Shown: piece by piece, positions 9,771 to 20,876 of the stretch
Numbering within the stretch: position 1 is the stretch's first letter
How the letters are laid out: each line of letters opens with the position of its first letter
Source: Terramyces sp. JEL0728
Taxonomy: Eukaryota > Chytridiomycota > Chytridiomycetes > Rhizophydiales > Terramycetaceae
Direction of reading: 5' to 3'
Assembly: GCA_027603945.1 (NCBI GenBank)
Contig: JADIIU010000068.1
Location: 1 to 64,000 of the forward strand
Length of the DNA: 64,000 bases
The notes under the pieces: generated by a model
Database searches by the model: none
The model's input: the letters and a program-made list of their open reading frames with translations, nothing else
Told to the model about the DNA's origin: nothing
Program-made: the position numbers and the translations under genes

Positions 9771-10643
9771 ATGCATCAATTTTTCCCTCCAAACAACCAA
9801 GAGACGCTGAAACTGGAACTGCAGATAGAAGCTTTAAACAAGATATTAAATGAATATTCAAAGCAAGAGCCACCTCTGCTTCAACGATGGAGATCAAAAG
9901 TGTACCAACAAATGGTAACCCACAAATTCGAGATCCTCAGCAAAGATGCAGATATAAACCGATTACAAGATCAGCTGATGAAATATGAATCAGAGAATCA
10001 AGAAAAGGACGCTGAAATCAAAAGATTAATGGAATTAACCCAGAACAGAGATTTGGAAATTCATCAGTTGAAAAGCAATATTCAAGGATTAGAAATAAAA
10101 AGTAATCAGCTGCAGTTGTCGAATAATCAATTCAAATCAACGCAGGAACAGCTGGAACAAATACACAAAAACAAAGTTCAGCAGATTCAAAGGTACGAAT
10201 CTATTAACCCAGCTTTGTAAACTTGAACCTGTCAAATTTATCCAGTAACATTGATCAGCAACTAACAATACTGGACAAGCGACTCTGTTTTGCAAACGAT
10301 CGCTTGTTGATGCTAAAAAGTATACAGGAATATTAACAAAGGTATGAATGATCAGGAAACCAAGAAATTTGAATTTATAAAGCAAGAGAAGGATTTACTG
10401 CAGCTGGAGGTTTCGCAGCTACAAAAAGATCGGAAAGCGCTGTTACAGCAATTGCTGGATAAACCAATTGAAAAGTCGATTCAGCCAATTGATAAACTGC
10501 AAAATGTCGAGAGCAATCAGGAGCCAGTAAAACAAGATGATGAAAGAAATGTCCCACAGGAACAAGAGATACGGAAATTGGATGCAATGGACAAATTAGA
10601 AGCGCTGGATCAGTTGTCTGAATTGCTGTTGAAAATAGTCTAA
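9771..10643 (+). CDS. Coiled-coil protein
   Basis: Three exons, introns 10193-10212 (20) and 10320-10341 (22), 276 residues from ATG 9771. After a short start (MHQFFPPNNQETLKLELQ) nearly the whole protein is heptad-patterned Glu/Lys/Gln/Leu-rich coil, with a break around residues 140-170 (FVNLNLSNLSSNIDQQL). Its C-terminus ends in KLEALDQLSELLLKIV. No family recognised; cytoskeletal, centrosomal or tethering roles are all possible. Confidence 0.8.
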
Positions 10644-10758
10644 TAAATCGTTTTAATTATTCTAGAAACAGCCAGTTTATTAAATTAAATGGTATAGCAG
10701 AGAGCTGAGTTGGTGCTGTATTAATTAGCTGAGGTTCAAAATGATTCGAATTAATCCA

Positions 10759-11001
10759 TTACACCGCAACTGCTTCCTGATCAAAATCCACAGTCTCCCC
10801 GTCCTCCCTGAATTCGTCCACATCATATATAACTCTAATAATCAACGAGCAAGAAGGGCAAGTTGCAACATCGATTTCATCTGCTAGGTCTTGTCTGGAT
10901 ATCTGGAATTTGTCGCCGCATGGACAAGGAAAGTAAAATATCTCTTCTTCTTCATTGTATTCGAAATCTTCAATTTCAATTTCGTCGTAGAACGAAGTCA
11001 T
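10759..11001 (-). CDS. DPH3: Diphthamide biosynthesis protein 3 (CSL zinc finger)
   Basis: Single exon, 80 residues, full length for the family. It supplies electrons to the Dph1-Dph2 radical enzyme that starts diphthamide formation on elongation factor 2. The family pattern is complete: the acidic start [20 protein letters not shown], then PCPCGDKF (first Cys pair), the CSL core [19 protein letters not shown] (second pair), and an acidic tail. The four cysteines bind iron or zinc. Confidence 0.96.
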   Translation of the reverse strand: MTSFYDEIEIEDFEYNEEEEIFYFPCPCGDKFQISRQDLADEIDVATCPSCSLIIRVIYDVDEFREDGETVDFDQEAVAV

Positions 11002-11041
11002 TTTTTGGAAAAGAAAAAAAATGAAACCGACAATGGATGAT

Positions 11042-11502
11042 TCACATTTTCATAGCAAGTGTCAATATTTCTCTTAGACTAGTATATTGGCGACGGATAA
11101 ATTGGTAGAACTCATAAAGGGTATGAAAGACTGGGTAGCGCTCCGTTGCATTGGCGTGAGGTATTCCAGATAGCCTTGCTGTGTTATGAATTTCAATTCC
11201 TCCAAGAAATCTTACCATTAGAATCACTCCAAGCTTAATCTAACACTCACCGTTGACGGAATCATTGTCACAAACGCTTTTGGCAAACCAGCCATAACCA
11301 CCAATTCAGCTCTGGGATTCAAGAATTCAGAGGAAGCCTCAAGGCCAATGTTCCGAACTTGAGCATAAGTCCTTAAACAACTAAACAAAAGTGAACCCAA
11401 CCTTTGGGCTCTATCTCTGCTTTCCGTTTTCGGATGGTAATACAAGCCGCAAAAGCACGGACAAATCTTTACAAAACATAGAAAGAGCGAAATGAATTTC
11501 AT
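11042..11502 (-). CDS. Hypothetical protein, gene structure uncertain
   Basis: Two minus-strand frames lie end to end: 11224-11502 (or from ATG 11568), with a signal-like start ([19 protein letters not shown]) and the segment [19 protein letters not shown], and 11042-11227 ([18 protein letters not shown]). Joining them needs removal of a 17-nt GT...AG segment at about 11235-11251, shorter than every other intron here. Without it the first frame simply stops. The 5' end overlaps the start of the DOMON-b561 gene on the other strand by at least 11 bp. I do not recognise the protein. Confidence 0.35.
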
Positions 11503-12946
11503 TTCACTAGTATTATTCACATGTACCTTTGATTTTAATTCTAGTTGCCCTTGGCGGAGCTTCGTCATCTTGCGCAGGAGAAACCATATGTGTTTATGGC
11601 AATGCTGATGGCCAAGGAAATGTGATTATTACTGTTCACGCAGCAGCAAAAGGATGGGTATCAATAATGAATGGCGATGATATGAGCACCGGCCAAGTAT
11701 TTGTGGGGTGGAAAAACAATGGAAATTACGTTATTTCAGACAGAAAATGTACTGGAACTACTCTACCAACAGCATTCCCTACAACCGCTTCAAAAATCAC
11801 TGAACTGCAAGTCAAACAACCTGCATGGGCAAACTTGGCATTCTCGTTCATCAGGCCATTAGCAAATACTGATATTAAAATTCAATCCACCAATGTTTAC
11901 AGCTATGCCTATGCTAATCAAGCGGTACTTTCGCCAAGTAACCCTAATTCAGCTTTTGGGATTCACGATATTCATGCTAAGTTTGGACCCTTGGATTTCA
12001 CCACCATTCCAAAGGGAAATAATACTCCTCCCCCAGTAGCTGCAGCAGCTCCAAGTCTTCCTATTTTGGTACTGCCTATTGGGTTTTCTTACTCTACACT
12101 TGTAGCAATTCATGCATATCTGCTCATGTTTGCTTGGATTGTTTCACCTTTCATTGGTATTTATATTGCAAGGTATTTAAAATCTGCACTTGGAGTGTGG
12201 TGGTTAAGATTGCACACTCTCTTCATGCTAATTGGTGTATGTATTTGTTCAGTTACAGGAATTCTATTTATATTCTTGTATCGACCAGGTCCTCACTTTA
12301 ATGTGGAAGGAAGTAATCCCCACAAGGTAATCAATTTTAATTGCAGTTGATTGGTATAGTAGTAACTGGCCTTTTGCTTGCCCAAATGATTCTTGGGGTT
12401 GTGTGCGACCAACTGTTTGAAATTGATAGAAAATCCATTCCGTGGTATGATAAGGCTCATTGGTGGATCGGTAGATTAACTTTCTTGGTTGCTCTCGTCA
12501 ATATTTACTATGGGATTGCTCTATTCCAAAGCACATTCAATTCTGATATGCCCTCATATTTGCCGTATGTTGCTTATGTGTTGGCTGGTTTAGGTGTCAT
12601 AGCAATGATTGCAGGACATTTCATTCATGGTGGTCAGGATAGTAAATTATAAATAACATTAGATCATGTGGCACCAGCTTCAGAACCCGTAAAGCAGTCC
12701 AATTTCAAACCACCTTCTGATTACAGCCCATACAATTCACAAGATCGCTACAAGTCGCAAGAAAGACCACAAGAGAGCTATCAACCCAGTGACAGATACA
12801 ATTCCAGTCCGAGATCCCCAACTGGAAGTGGTTACTCTAGTCCTAGACCCCAGGAAAGGTCTCAAAGAACACAGGAAAGGGACAGAAGAGGGCAAGACAG
12901 AGAAAAGGGGGATAGATACAGGGACGACAGAGACTACCGTCGCTAA
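11492..12946 (+). CDS. DOMON-cytochrome b561 membrane protein
   Basis: Four exons, introns 11523-11544 (22), 12327-12346 (20) and 12642-12662 (21), 463 residues. A signal peptide ([18 protein letters not shown]) completed across intron 1 leads into a DOMON domain (residues ~20-170, GWVSIMNGDDM, VGWKNNGNYVISDR). A short Pro/Ala linker is followed by the b561 core: five hydrophobic helices with candidate heme histidines in AIHAYLLMFAWIV, RLHTLFMLIGV, PHKLIGIVVTG and KAHWWIGRL. This architecture carries electrons across the membrane, usually from ascorbate, to ferric iron or monodehydroascorbate. After the last intron comes a ~100-residue disordered cytoplasmic tail rich in Pro, Ser, Arg and Gln with repeated QER/RPQE runs. 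Confidence 0.92.
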
Positions 12947-13103
12947 TGTTATTTTCTTTATGTTTAAATAAATTTACATAATGTTGAACTTTATGTGTAA
13001 TAGCAAGAGAGTCCAACTACTAGGCGCTGAATGCGAAACACTTGGAAATCATTACTTTGAAAAGTATATTAAATACATCGAATCATGATAAATTCATAAA
13101 AAA

Positions 13104-15835
13104 TCAAGAATCACTACCGCCTTTACCAGCAGTCATATCAACAACAACTTGGTGCCTAATAGTTTCCAATTTAGTTTGTGAAGTTCTAGTATTAATATGG
13201 TCTTACTGTAAATCTCTAGTTGACGCTTTATCTTCTGGAATATGAGTAATTCCTTGCAGTTTCAAGTTACCCCTATCGTCACATATTCAGTTACCAATAT
13301 TCTCTGTTTTTGGCGAGCCTACTTGTTATAGAAGGAATAGTCTGGTATGAATCTAAGGCGCCGAACAATGGCTGTACGACGTAATCAATGAAACCGATTT
13401 GACAACTGGCTACATTCACATTATCTCTGTCCATATATGGAGAAACTGGCAGATTCAGCTTCTTTTCCAAGTCGCCTTGGCACACAAACTCTGTCATTAT
13501 TAGTCTGGTCCACTGTTTGTAGATTGGTAGATCTTTTGTTGGATTAGATACATCGGAGCATTTTATCATGATTTTGAATAAGAGCATTCTGTCTTCTCTG
13601 GTTTCATACGGATCAAATGTCTCTGCACTGGCAACTTTCGATTTGAACATGGACAGTAGGGCAAAGTGCTGGGTCAAATCTAAGTTAGAACCAAGAACCT
13701 GTTGCTAATACCAAATCTACTACAATTTCTCTGATGGATTTGAACTCGGCTTTTGTTAGGTGGGCTAAAAAGTTATTTTCTGGCTTGGCCAATACAACAA
13801 ACGAAGATGCAGAGTGATGGTTTTCTAGTACGGCTTTATCATTGTACAGAATGGCTTTTGGATCTGAAGTTGCTACCAAAAAGTTATTTGTGTATCCAGG
13901 GTGGTCGTGGTCGTGGATAATTGCTGCAAAGTACATTCCTAATAGCTCAATGTCTGACCATATATCTTTAATTTTTGTAGTGTTTGCTAAACAGTGGATG
14001 CAGTGTAGTACGTCAGTGGCATGAAGAGAATTATGATCTATGGTTAATTGTTTGTTACATGGTAAATCTGCGTGGTAGCCTTTTTCAATAGCGCTAATGC
14101 AGTTTCCAAATTTATCTAAAGGTATAAGGAATGCTTCAAACAGCTTTGCCTGGGCAAATAGGTGGTGTGACAAAACCATCAGGGTTCGGTTACCAGTAGC
14201 TCTCGACAATTCAAACAAATTAAAGTCGTATTCATTATAGCGTGTAAGTAAAGTTGCGATTTCTTCAATTTCAGGAGGATATACTGCCCTTGGATCCTGT
14301 GCGATATTCGAGATACGGCGGTCGTCGCCAGTGAGCGGTGGAGTGGCCACGACGGCACCGGTAGCATTAACTTCCGGCTCTGCTGCAGCAGGAGTACTTT
14401 CTTCTTCGTTGGCAGGTGTTTTAGCATTAATAGGGGGGTTTTCAGCTGTGGTAGAAAGTCTTCTTCTGTAGTTTGATTTTCCTCTTCCTTTTCGTCGTCT
14501 GGCTGCAATTTCAGAGAATAGCCATGCCTGATGTTAATTCGTAAATACCTGCTGTTCATTATCCATAGAATCACCAATAGTACTTTCAAAATCTGGAGTC
14601 AGCAAGTTGGAAGATCCAAGGAGAGAAGTAACTTGGCCCAGGGCTAACAAGTGCCGAGAAGACAAACCCGGATCAGCCATCACCGATCTAATAACCATCA
14701 TGCTTCTTTCCAAAGGCGACTCGATGGATTTAACCGCTTTCTGGTTGTAAGACTTGGCCAAGGTCAAAAGTTGGTTTTTGAGTTTGGCATTATGCTTCTT
14801 CATATCTTTGGACATCAAGAACTGCATTCTGTAAAAGTGTTCTGTTTCATAAGAAGTAAAAGTAACAACTCCAGAAGTTATAATGATACAAGCAAAGCCG
14901 AGCCCAAAAGCACCATAAACTTCGCTTGGTATGTTACTATTCAGTATCATTGCAACGATATTCATTATAATCCAGACAAATGTGATTGTGCCAACAGTTA
15001 AAAGTGTATGGATGAATCTAGCCCTAACCCCAAAGAATGAAAGTAGCAGCAAGGATGTCATTACTAAAGTTGGCTGTAAAAAGTTCAATTGCGCTTCAAT
15101 TACAAATGTCCTGACTCCGACACCGATAAATATTTGAAAGAAAACCACTAGCGATGTTACCAAATCTATGGATTCGTAGAATACTTGGGGCTTGATGTAG
15201 TAGCACGACCCAAGTCCCAATATGTAAGGGACTAAAACTACTACAAACCAAAATGCGGCATCATAAATCGGATCGTAGGAATTACAAATGTAATTTGGGT
15301 TGCATTTGTTGCTACGATTAACATTATTTACCAATACACTCCGGTAGGACATGTAATGCTTGCTCCGCTATTAATTGCTGGCAAGTACAGGGTCGAGTAT
15401 TGATCGTAGCCTATTGTGTCGCTTGCTATAAAATATATGTATAATACTGATAGTACGGAGAATAGTGCTGTTAATGTTTTCCTCCATCTGGCGAGATTCA
15501 ATGCTACAAAATAACTCGAAAATTCTGATTCCAAATCTGGAGATCTGAATGATAAGAACGCAGAGAGCAGTGAAGCATGATCTTCTAGTGTCTGACTCTC
15601 TGTCACGTCGTGTGCTTCGTTCTTTAGCTTGTCGGGTGAAGTTGCCATAAATGAATCTCTGCGCACTGAATCCAATTCGTCTTGGCCAGGGTGCTGTTGT
15701 ACTCTGACTTTATCTAGCAATTATAATTCACAAACCTGTAAATGTAATCGTCTTTTTCACTTCCATTCCGTCGTTTATTTCTGCGCCTGTTGATACTTTC
15801 GGAGATACACTCATATGACTGTTTTGCTTATTCAT
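13104..15835 (-). CDS. Membrane-anchored cyclic nucleotide phosphodiesterase (6 TM + PDE)
   Basis: Seven exons, introns 15714-15735 (22), 15312-15331 (20), 14528-14548 (21), 13680-13698 (19), 13273-13294 (22) and 13186-13206 (21), 868 residues from ATG 15835. The N-terminal half has six membrane helices (LTALFSVLSVLYIYFIA, FWFVVVLVPYILGLGSCYY, LVTSLVVFFQIFIGVGV, TLVMTSLLLLSFFGV, FVWIIMNIVAMIL and GLGFACIIITSGVVTF) with a Cys-rich loop after the first. A charged coil follows (FYRMQFLMSKDMKKHNAKL), resembling the exit helix of membrane adenylyl cyclases. The C-terminal class I phosphodiesterase domain has the metal-site motifs HNSLHATDVLHCIHCL, IIHDHDHPGYTNN and KCSDVSNPTKDLP, so it should hydrolyse cAMP and/or cGMP. 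No retinal lysine is evident, so it is not clearly a rhodopsin-PDE. Confidence 0.9.
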
Positions 15836-15953
15836 GCAGCTTCGGAATAGAAAGCAGAGAGTGTTTTCCTATCTCAATTAGAAAAGATTTGATGATATCA
15901 CTTCAATGTGACATCACAATATAGAACAACGCGATCAAAAGCGTGAGAAAGTT

Positions 15954-16684
15954 TTATTTTAGATCCCATAGATATTGCTGATCGCCTATCGTACAGTGAA
16001 TTTTGCTTACAACCACTTCCACGGCTGACAGCGGGTGTTGCAGTCTTTGAAATTTTGAAGCACCGTCTGCCCAAGCCAACGAGTAATGGAAAGATGGATT
16101 CTGGTTAAAGCTATCTTACTTTGTAGTATGTCTCTAAGCCGTACAGTTGCAGGATCAAATTGATTTCATCAACCAGCGTCTTCAAGGTTTCTTTGCCAAA
16201 GCCAATATCGACAGAAGCAAAGCTCTTTGACTCATCGTCATTGTTGTAATTTCGGACTGTTGCTGTTCTCAATTTGAACCTGCAATTAATTACAGGCACC
16301 TTGGATGATCGCGGAAAATCTTGCCAAGCTTTTCTACTAGACTGTTAATCTGAAAGACTTTTAAATATACGGTTCTGGATAAGCTAATGTGGACATTGGT
16401 AATTGCCTGTAAATCTGCACACATCTCTCTTGCTTTTTCCAACACTTCTGAATTCAACTCTTCCAGTTCACAATAATCCACTGAGAATTTAATTAACCCA
16501 ATACTATCTATATAAATAAAAGTCGGCTATGTGAGAATTGAACTACCCAGTTCCCATTCACTGTGTCTTTTTTGGTACTCTCTTCCGTAGATAGGAATTG
16601 TGCGGAAGGTATTTTTGCCTTCTTTATGGCTGGCTTCAAATCTTGCTCGTCATCTGACGACAAGTACTGTCTAATGTTTTCCAT
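15954..16684 (-). CDS. USB1: U6 snRNA phosphodiesterase Usb1
   Basis: Four exons, introns 16527-16546 (20), 16280-16299 (20) and 16101-16119 (19), 223 residues from ATG 16684 (an in-frame ATG at 16714 would add ten). Usb1/Mpn1 is a 2H phosphoesterase that trims and seals the 3' end of U6 snRNA. Both catalytic HxS/T motifs are visible: HISLSRTV in the middle and FHYSLAW near the C-terminus. The second is created only by splicing (ETYYK joined to NPSFHYSLAW). NWPTFIYID across intron 1 is also typical. The divergent SH3 gene starts 33 bp away. A U6-maturation factor in a genome with 20-nt introns is worth noting. Confidence 0.9.
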
Positions 16685-16716
16685 TTGTTTGAAACGAAAT
16701 TTCGCAAATCTCATCC

Positions 16717-17449
16717 ATGACACTGATTATTCGCGATTATGCATATAAACCGACAGATACCAGATATAATGGAGTTTATCCAACGTTAGTAGCGGAACAG
16801 AAATCTGCAAAAGCAGAAAAAGAGCAATCTTCTGAGGAGCAAGAGGAGGAATACGACTCTGACGATTCAAATACGGATGAAGACTGGGAATGGGGATGGT
16901 CGTACAGTATGAATAAAGCAAGGAAATCAGTGACAAAAGGAAAAGGTAATGCTTGTCTGATATTGAGAAAAGAAGCCGGTGGAAACCGCAGACTTGGATA
17001 CTACTTTAATACCTAAAATTACAAAACAGCTACAAGCCATGGTTACGCAACCGGATTTGGCAGTAAAAGTATATCGCGCTCGCACGATATTTCCATTTGT
17101 CAAAGGAACCGATTACGAAATGTCGCTAGAATCGCCTGAAGAATTATTAATTGTTTCAATTGACAAACCAAAAGCGCCAAAGGAAGAAACAAAAGAAAGA
17201 TGGTCGTCAATTGATGATTTGGAAGAAAAGAAACCGGTTGCTCAGAAATCTGTAAATCTCAAAATGGAACCTCCTGCAGAATCGTTCTACAAGGAAATTG
17301 AGCAATTCCTGGGATATAATAAAAACTACGGAGACGGATGGCTCACTGCGCTAAAGGTAAAAATATACGGAAATTGGACACTGGGAGTTTCTTTAGTTGT
17401 AATGAAGGATTTGGGATTAGTCCCAGGAAATTATATTGAACCAATTTAG
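16717..17449 (+). CDS. SH3-domain protein with large loop insertion
   Basis: Two exons, intron 16946-16967 (22), 236 residues. The middle is acidic (QEEEYDSDDSNTDEDWEW). The C-terminal half looks like an SH3 fold split by an insertion: RARTIFPFVKGTDYEMSLES then ELLIVS gives the first strands and RT loop. About 65 residues of Lys/Glu-rich sequence follow. Then GDGWLTALK, GNW, LGLVPGNYIEPI supply the conserved GWW-like turn, the ALYDY-end strand and the PxNY peptide-binding motif. SH3 domains bind Pro-rich ligands; several proteins in this window have such tails. Partner unknown. Confidence 0.8.
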
Positions 17450-17486
17450 GAATAAAATGATTGTTTGTAATCAAGAATTCTATATA

Positions 17487-19135
17487 TCAAGTCAGTGTTT
17501 GCAGTTCCAGATTTGCATCCATGTCATTTTGCCTTTGATATGCACCTCTTGAGAGTAGGGAGGATATGCTTTCCTTGGCTCTGCTAAGCGAAGACAGCGA
17601 ACTAAAGAACAGCACTATATCTAGCGTGAGTGAGGTTTACCTTCCCAGGTAAGATCAAATCGATATCCAACGTAGTACACAGGAATACCGCTTGACATCA
17701 AGAACAAGGCATACAGGGCCTGAGTAGGTGCTTCCCAAACACTACACGCTATTAACGCACCTGATACTAGGGAAAATAGCAGAGGGAACGCTAGCCATAC
17801 TTTGAATGGCCGTTCCGCATATGGTTCTGCCATTCGTAGTATTAGTATTCCAAATACACACAGAAAGTAGAATGTCCAGCCAATAAATGAATACAGGTTT
17901 ACAAGAACTTTGTAATCACCAGAGAGAATATAAACCATGGACAACGCAGCCTGAAGGATGAGTGCATTAACAGGAGTTCTAGAAGAAGATATTCTAGAAA
18001 AGAATTTAGGGGCGTGTCCTTGCTGCGAGGTGATGAACGTCACCCTAGCGCCGGTAAATACAGTAGCGTTGGCTGCTCCTAGCGTGGATATAATTACAAT
18101 CAGCGGGATTATTGATGATCCGACATTTCCAAATACTGCCATGCCAAAGTCCTACAGTCAGTACAGCCTTACCATCCCAATAGTAGTAGACTTGGCTACC
18201 ACTCCTTTATCCAAAACTGCAAAATAGGCAATATTGGTAGTGAAATAGCAAATAGTAACCAGTATCGTACCTCCTATGACTGCTCTAGGTAAATTTTTAG
18301 ATGGATCTTTAAGTTCGCCAGTTACAACATTCAGATTGTTCCACCCATCGTATGCCCACAATGCACTAAACAAAGCCAAGGCGTAATTCCCTGGGTATGA
18401 AGATGAATCTTGAAAAAGTGTGGTTTTAAAATTGTCAGTAGGGGAGCCTCTATAAAGGTAAAACGCACCCATCGCTGCAATATAACCCAGCGAACCTATT
18501 TTAAGGGTCGTCATAAAATCTTGAACCCTTGTACTTGCGTTTGTTGACACGCAGTTGATTAAAGTAATTATACAAATGATAAATATTGCAATTAGCTTGG
18601 TATACAAAGCCGACTGTTGCCCGTCGGTACTGGACTCTAATAATCTAGTTATATACTCTGCACATGTGTGCGTAATGATTGCAATACCTCCTGGTCTTCC
18701 TGCTAGTATTCCAGTCCAGCTAAACAAGAATGCTGGTAATGCCCCGTAAATTCTTTTCAGATATGGATGTTCTCCTCCAGATGACGGTATCATAGTCCCT
18801 AGTTCTGCATAACATAAACCTCCGCACATTGATAGAAATCCTGCAACCAACCACACACATAATGCCCCGCCTACACTACCACTGTACTCTACTATTGGAC
18901 CAGGAGATGCAAAAATACCACTTCCAATAATTGCGCCAATTATGAGACCCAATCCATTCCATATCGTTATCGATTTCTCCAGTTCTGTTTCGCTGCGATG
19001 AAGAGTATGCGAAATGGGAATTTGAGGTAACGAATCGTCAAATTCGAATAACGACTCTGTGTCAGATAATTGGTTAAACAGTAGCTCGATATCCTCTGAT
19101 CCGTCCTGGTTGTTAAATCTGCTTTCCACGTCCAT
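17487..19135 (-). CDS. APC-superfamily amino-acid permease (LAT-like)
   Basis: Three exons, introns 18152-18172 (21) and 17621-17640 (20), 535 residues from ATG 19135. After a ~65-residue acidic cytosolic start, the protein has twelve hydrophobic helices. The substrate loop in TM1 is GLGLIIGAIIGSGIFASPG, with the GSGIF motif of L-type and methionine/general amino-acid permeases. Other family blocks are CYAELGTMIPSSGGEHPYL, ALWAYDGWNNLN and STLGAANATVFTGARV. The C-terminal exon adds a short Ser-rich cytosolic tail. Likely plasma-membrane or vacuolar uptake of neutral amino acids, which fits the TORC1 genes nearby. Confidence 0.92.
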
Positions 19136-19263
19136 GTGAATTGATTCCAAAAAGCAAAAAATATTTCAATTGCAGCTGAGCTTAATATCAGATAGCAAAT
19201 CAATGCAATCAGACTCTGGATTTGTTCATTCCAGTTTGTTTATAAAAACACCAACAAATCCCC

Positions 19264-20826
19264 ATGGCAGGAGGAATCATTGCACCGTTTGATCCCACAG
19301 TCGTCGATCTTAAGGAAAAGGAAAGGCTAGGTAAATCGAAATGGTAATTCGCTTTTAAAGAGGCTTCCTCCATTGGCAAACCAGGTCGAGTTGCACGTAC
19401 GGCAAGTACCGAGCAGACAGACACCAGGACATGTAATTCGTGCAAAGAAAGCCAGCGGCCAAAAGTCAGCTAATAAGCTTGGTAGCTGGGTTTTAATTCA
19501 GGCTCGGACAGATTTCCAAAACTGGACATTATACAATCGGATCAAAGGATAAAGTTATTGAAGGTTCAAACGAATTAACCAAGATCAATCCAACTTCTAG
19601 GTTCCTGATGGCGCTTCATGACAGATCCCTGGAGCACAAGAAACAACAGGAGCAACTGCAAATGAAACGAAATATGACCAACAGCCAAGCTTATGACTGG
19701 GTGATTGTCAAGCAAATCAGTCAAGAATATCAATTTCTGAAATATATCGAAACTTTAAAACAAAAAGGTGAGGCGATAATGGAGCAGATGCATGAAGAGG
19801 ATCGCATTTTGATTGGACATTTGGCTGAATCCATCACCACGACAGAACATTCAAAGGCTGATGGGGAAGATCAGACCAACATTAACAAGGGACCAAAGAT
19901 ACCGATTACTACAGAAAAGGGCCTGGCGCTAATCAAAGAATTTTTGGATAATATCAAAAGATATATGCGGTCCAGTCCTTTCAGACCAAAATTAAAAGGA
20001 CAGACAGCAATGACAAGGCATTTTCCTGATAGGGAAAAGGACCATGTGTTTGGAAAACCGCCAAAGTTCACAGAAGAGATGGCAATGGAATTCAACCGTA
20101 CATTTGGGGAAATCGAGTCTTTGGGAGCAAATGTTCAATTTAAAATATCAGCAATCGAGGCAGATTCGAGATTATTTGAAATTGCTCCGACTATTGTAAA
20201 TTTTCTTGATGTAGGCTGCAGCTATTGAGGCAATTCAAGGCAATGCTCAGACTATGGGTAAAGTAGACAAAAAACTTGAAACACCAAAAAACAAGGAGAA
20301 TATTGTCGAGGTAACCAGATGTTAATTGCAGGGGGTTATAGAATTATTGAAAAGAGAGTTTGCTGCGGACCAGCAGACAATGCAAAAGCAGCTGATGAAA
20401 TATCTACGTTTGCGCTCGAATGAAAGATTGCAGAAAAGTTTGGGGCTTGACTCTATGGTGGAAACGCAAAATTTAGCAAACCTGACTGTTGAACAGTTTA
20501 TAGACAGCCCAAAGCTGATCCCACCTGCACCTAAAGACCCTCCAAACCTATGGTAAATGAAATTAATAGGTAGGATGTATGGAAAGGTCGCTACAAATTT
20601 TCCATTTGAGTTTTCTAAAATCGGTATTGTTGATCCAATCGTCCCTGCATCGAACATACATGCGTTTCATAGAGACAGAGCAGCACCAGCTGTGCAAGAT
20701 GCAAAAGCCAACTTGTCAAAGATGGACAGTCAGTCTAGGTTCGATGAGCAGCTAACCGCAATCAGGCTAATGTTTGCCCAAGAATTTGGGGATGTGATGC
20801 CGCAGAAAGAAGTAAAAAGGGAATAA
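19264..20826 (+). CDS. Unrecognised seven-exon protein
   Basis: Seven exons, introns 19344-19362 (19), 19482-19501 (20), 19564-19583 (20), 20211-20229 (19), 20311-20331 (21) and 20553-20573 (21), 480 residues from ATG 19264. All six joins keep one frame, which is the main support. The start is MAGGIIAPFDPTVVDLKEKE. Central parts are helical and charged (YDWVIVKQISQEYQFLKYIE, GEAIMEQMHEEDRILIGHL). A tract PPAPKDPPNLWMYGKVATNF lies near residue 390. No membrane segment or signal peptide. I do not recognise the family; a cytoskeletal or flagellar protein is a guess only. Confidence 0.75.
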
Positions 20827-20876
20827 CGGAAAATTAATTGCAATAAAATCTTATACTACAAATCCATTCTTGGTGT

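Noticed and set aside
19209..19445. Minus-strand 78-codon frame
   Set aside because: Overlaps the first exons of the well-supported plus-strand gene at 19264 and has no recognisable features.
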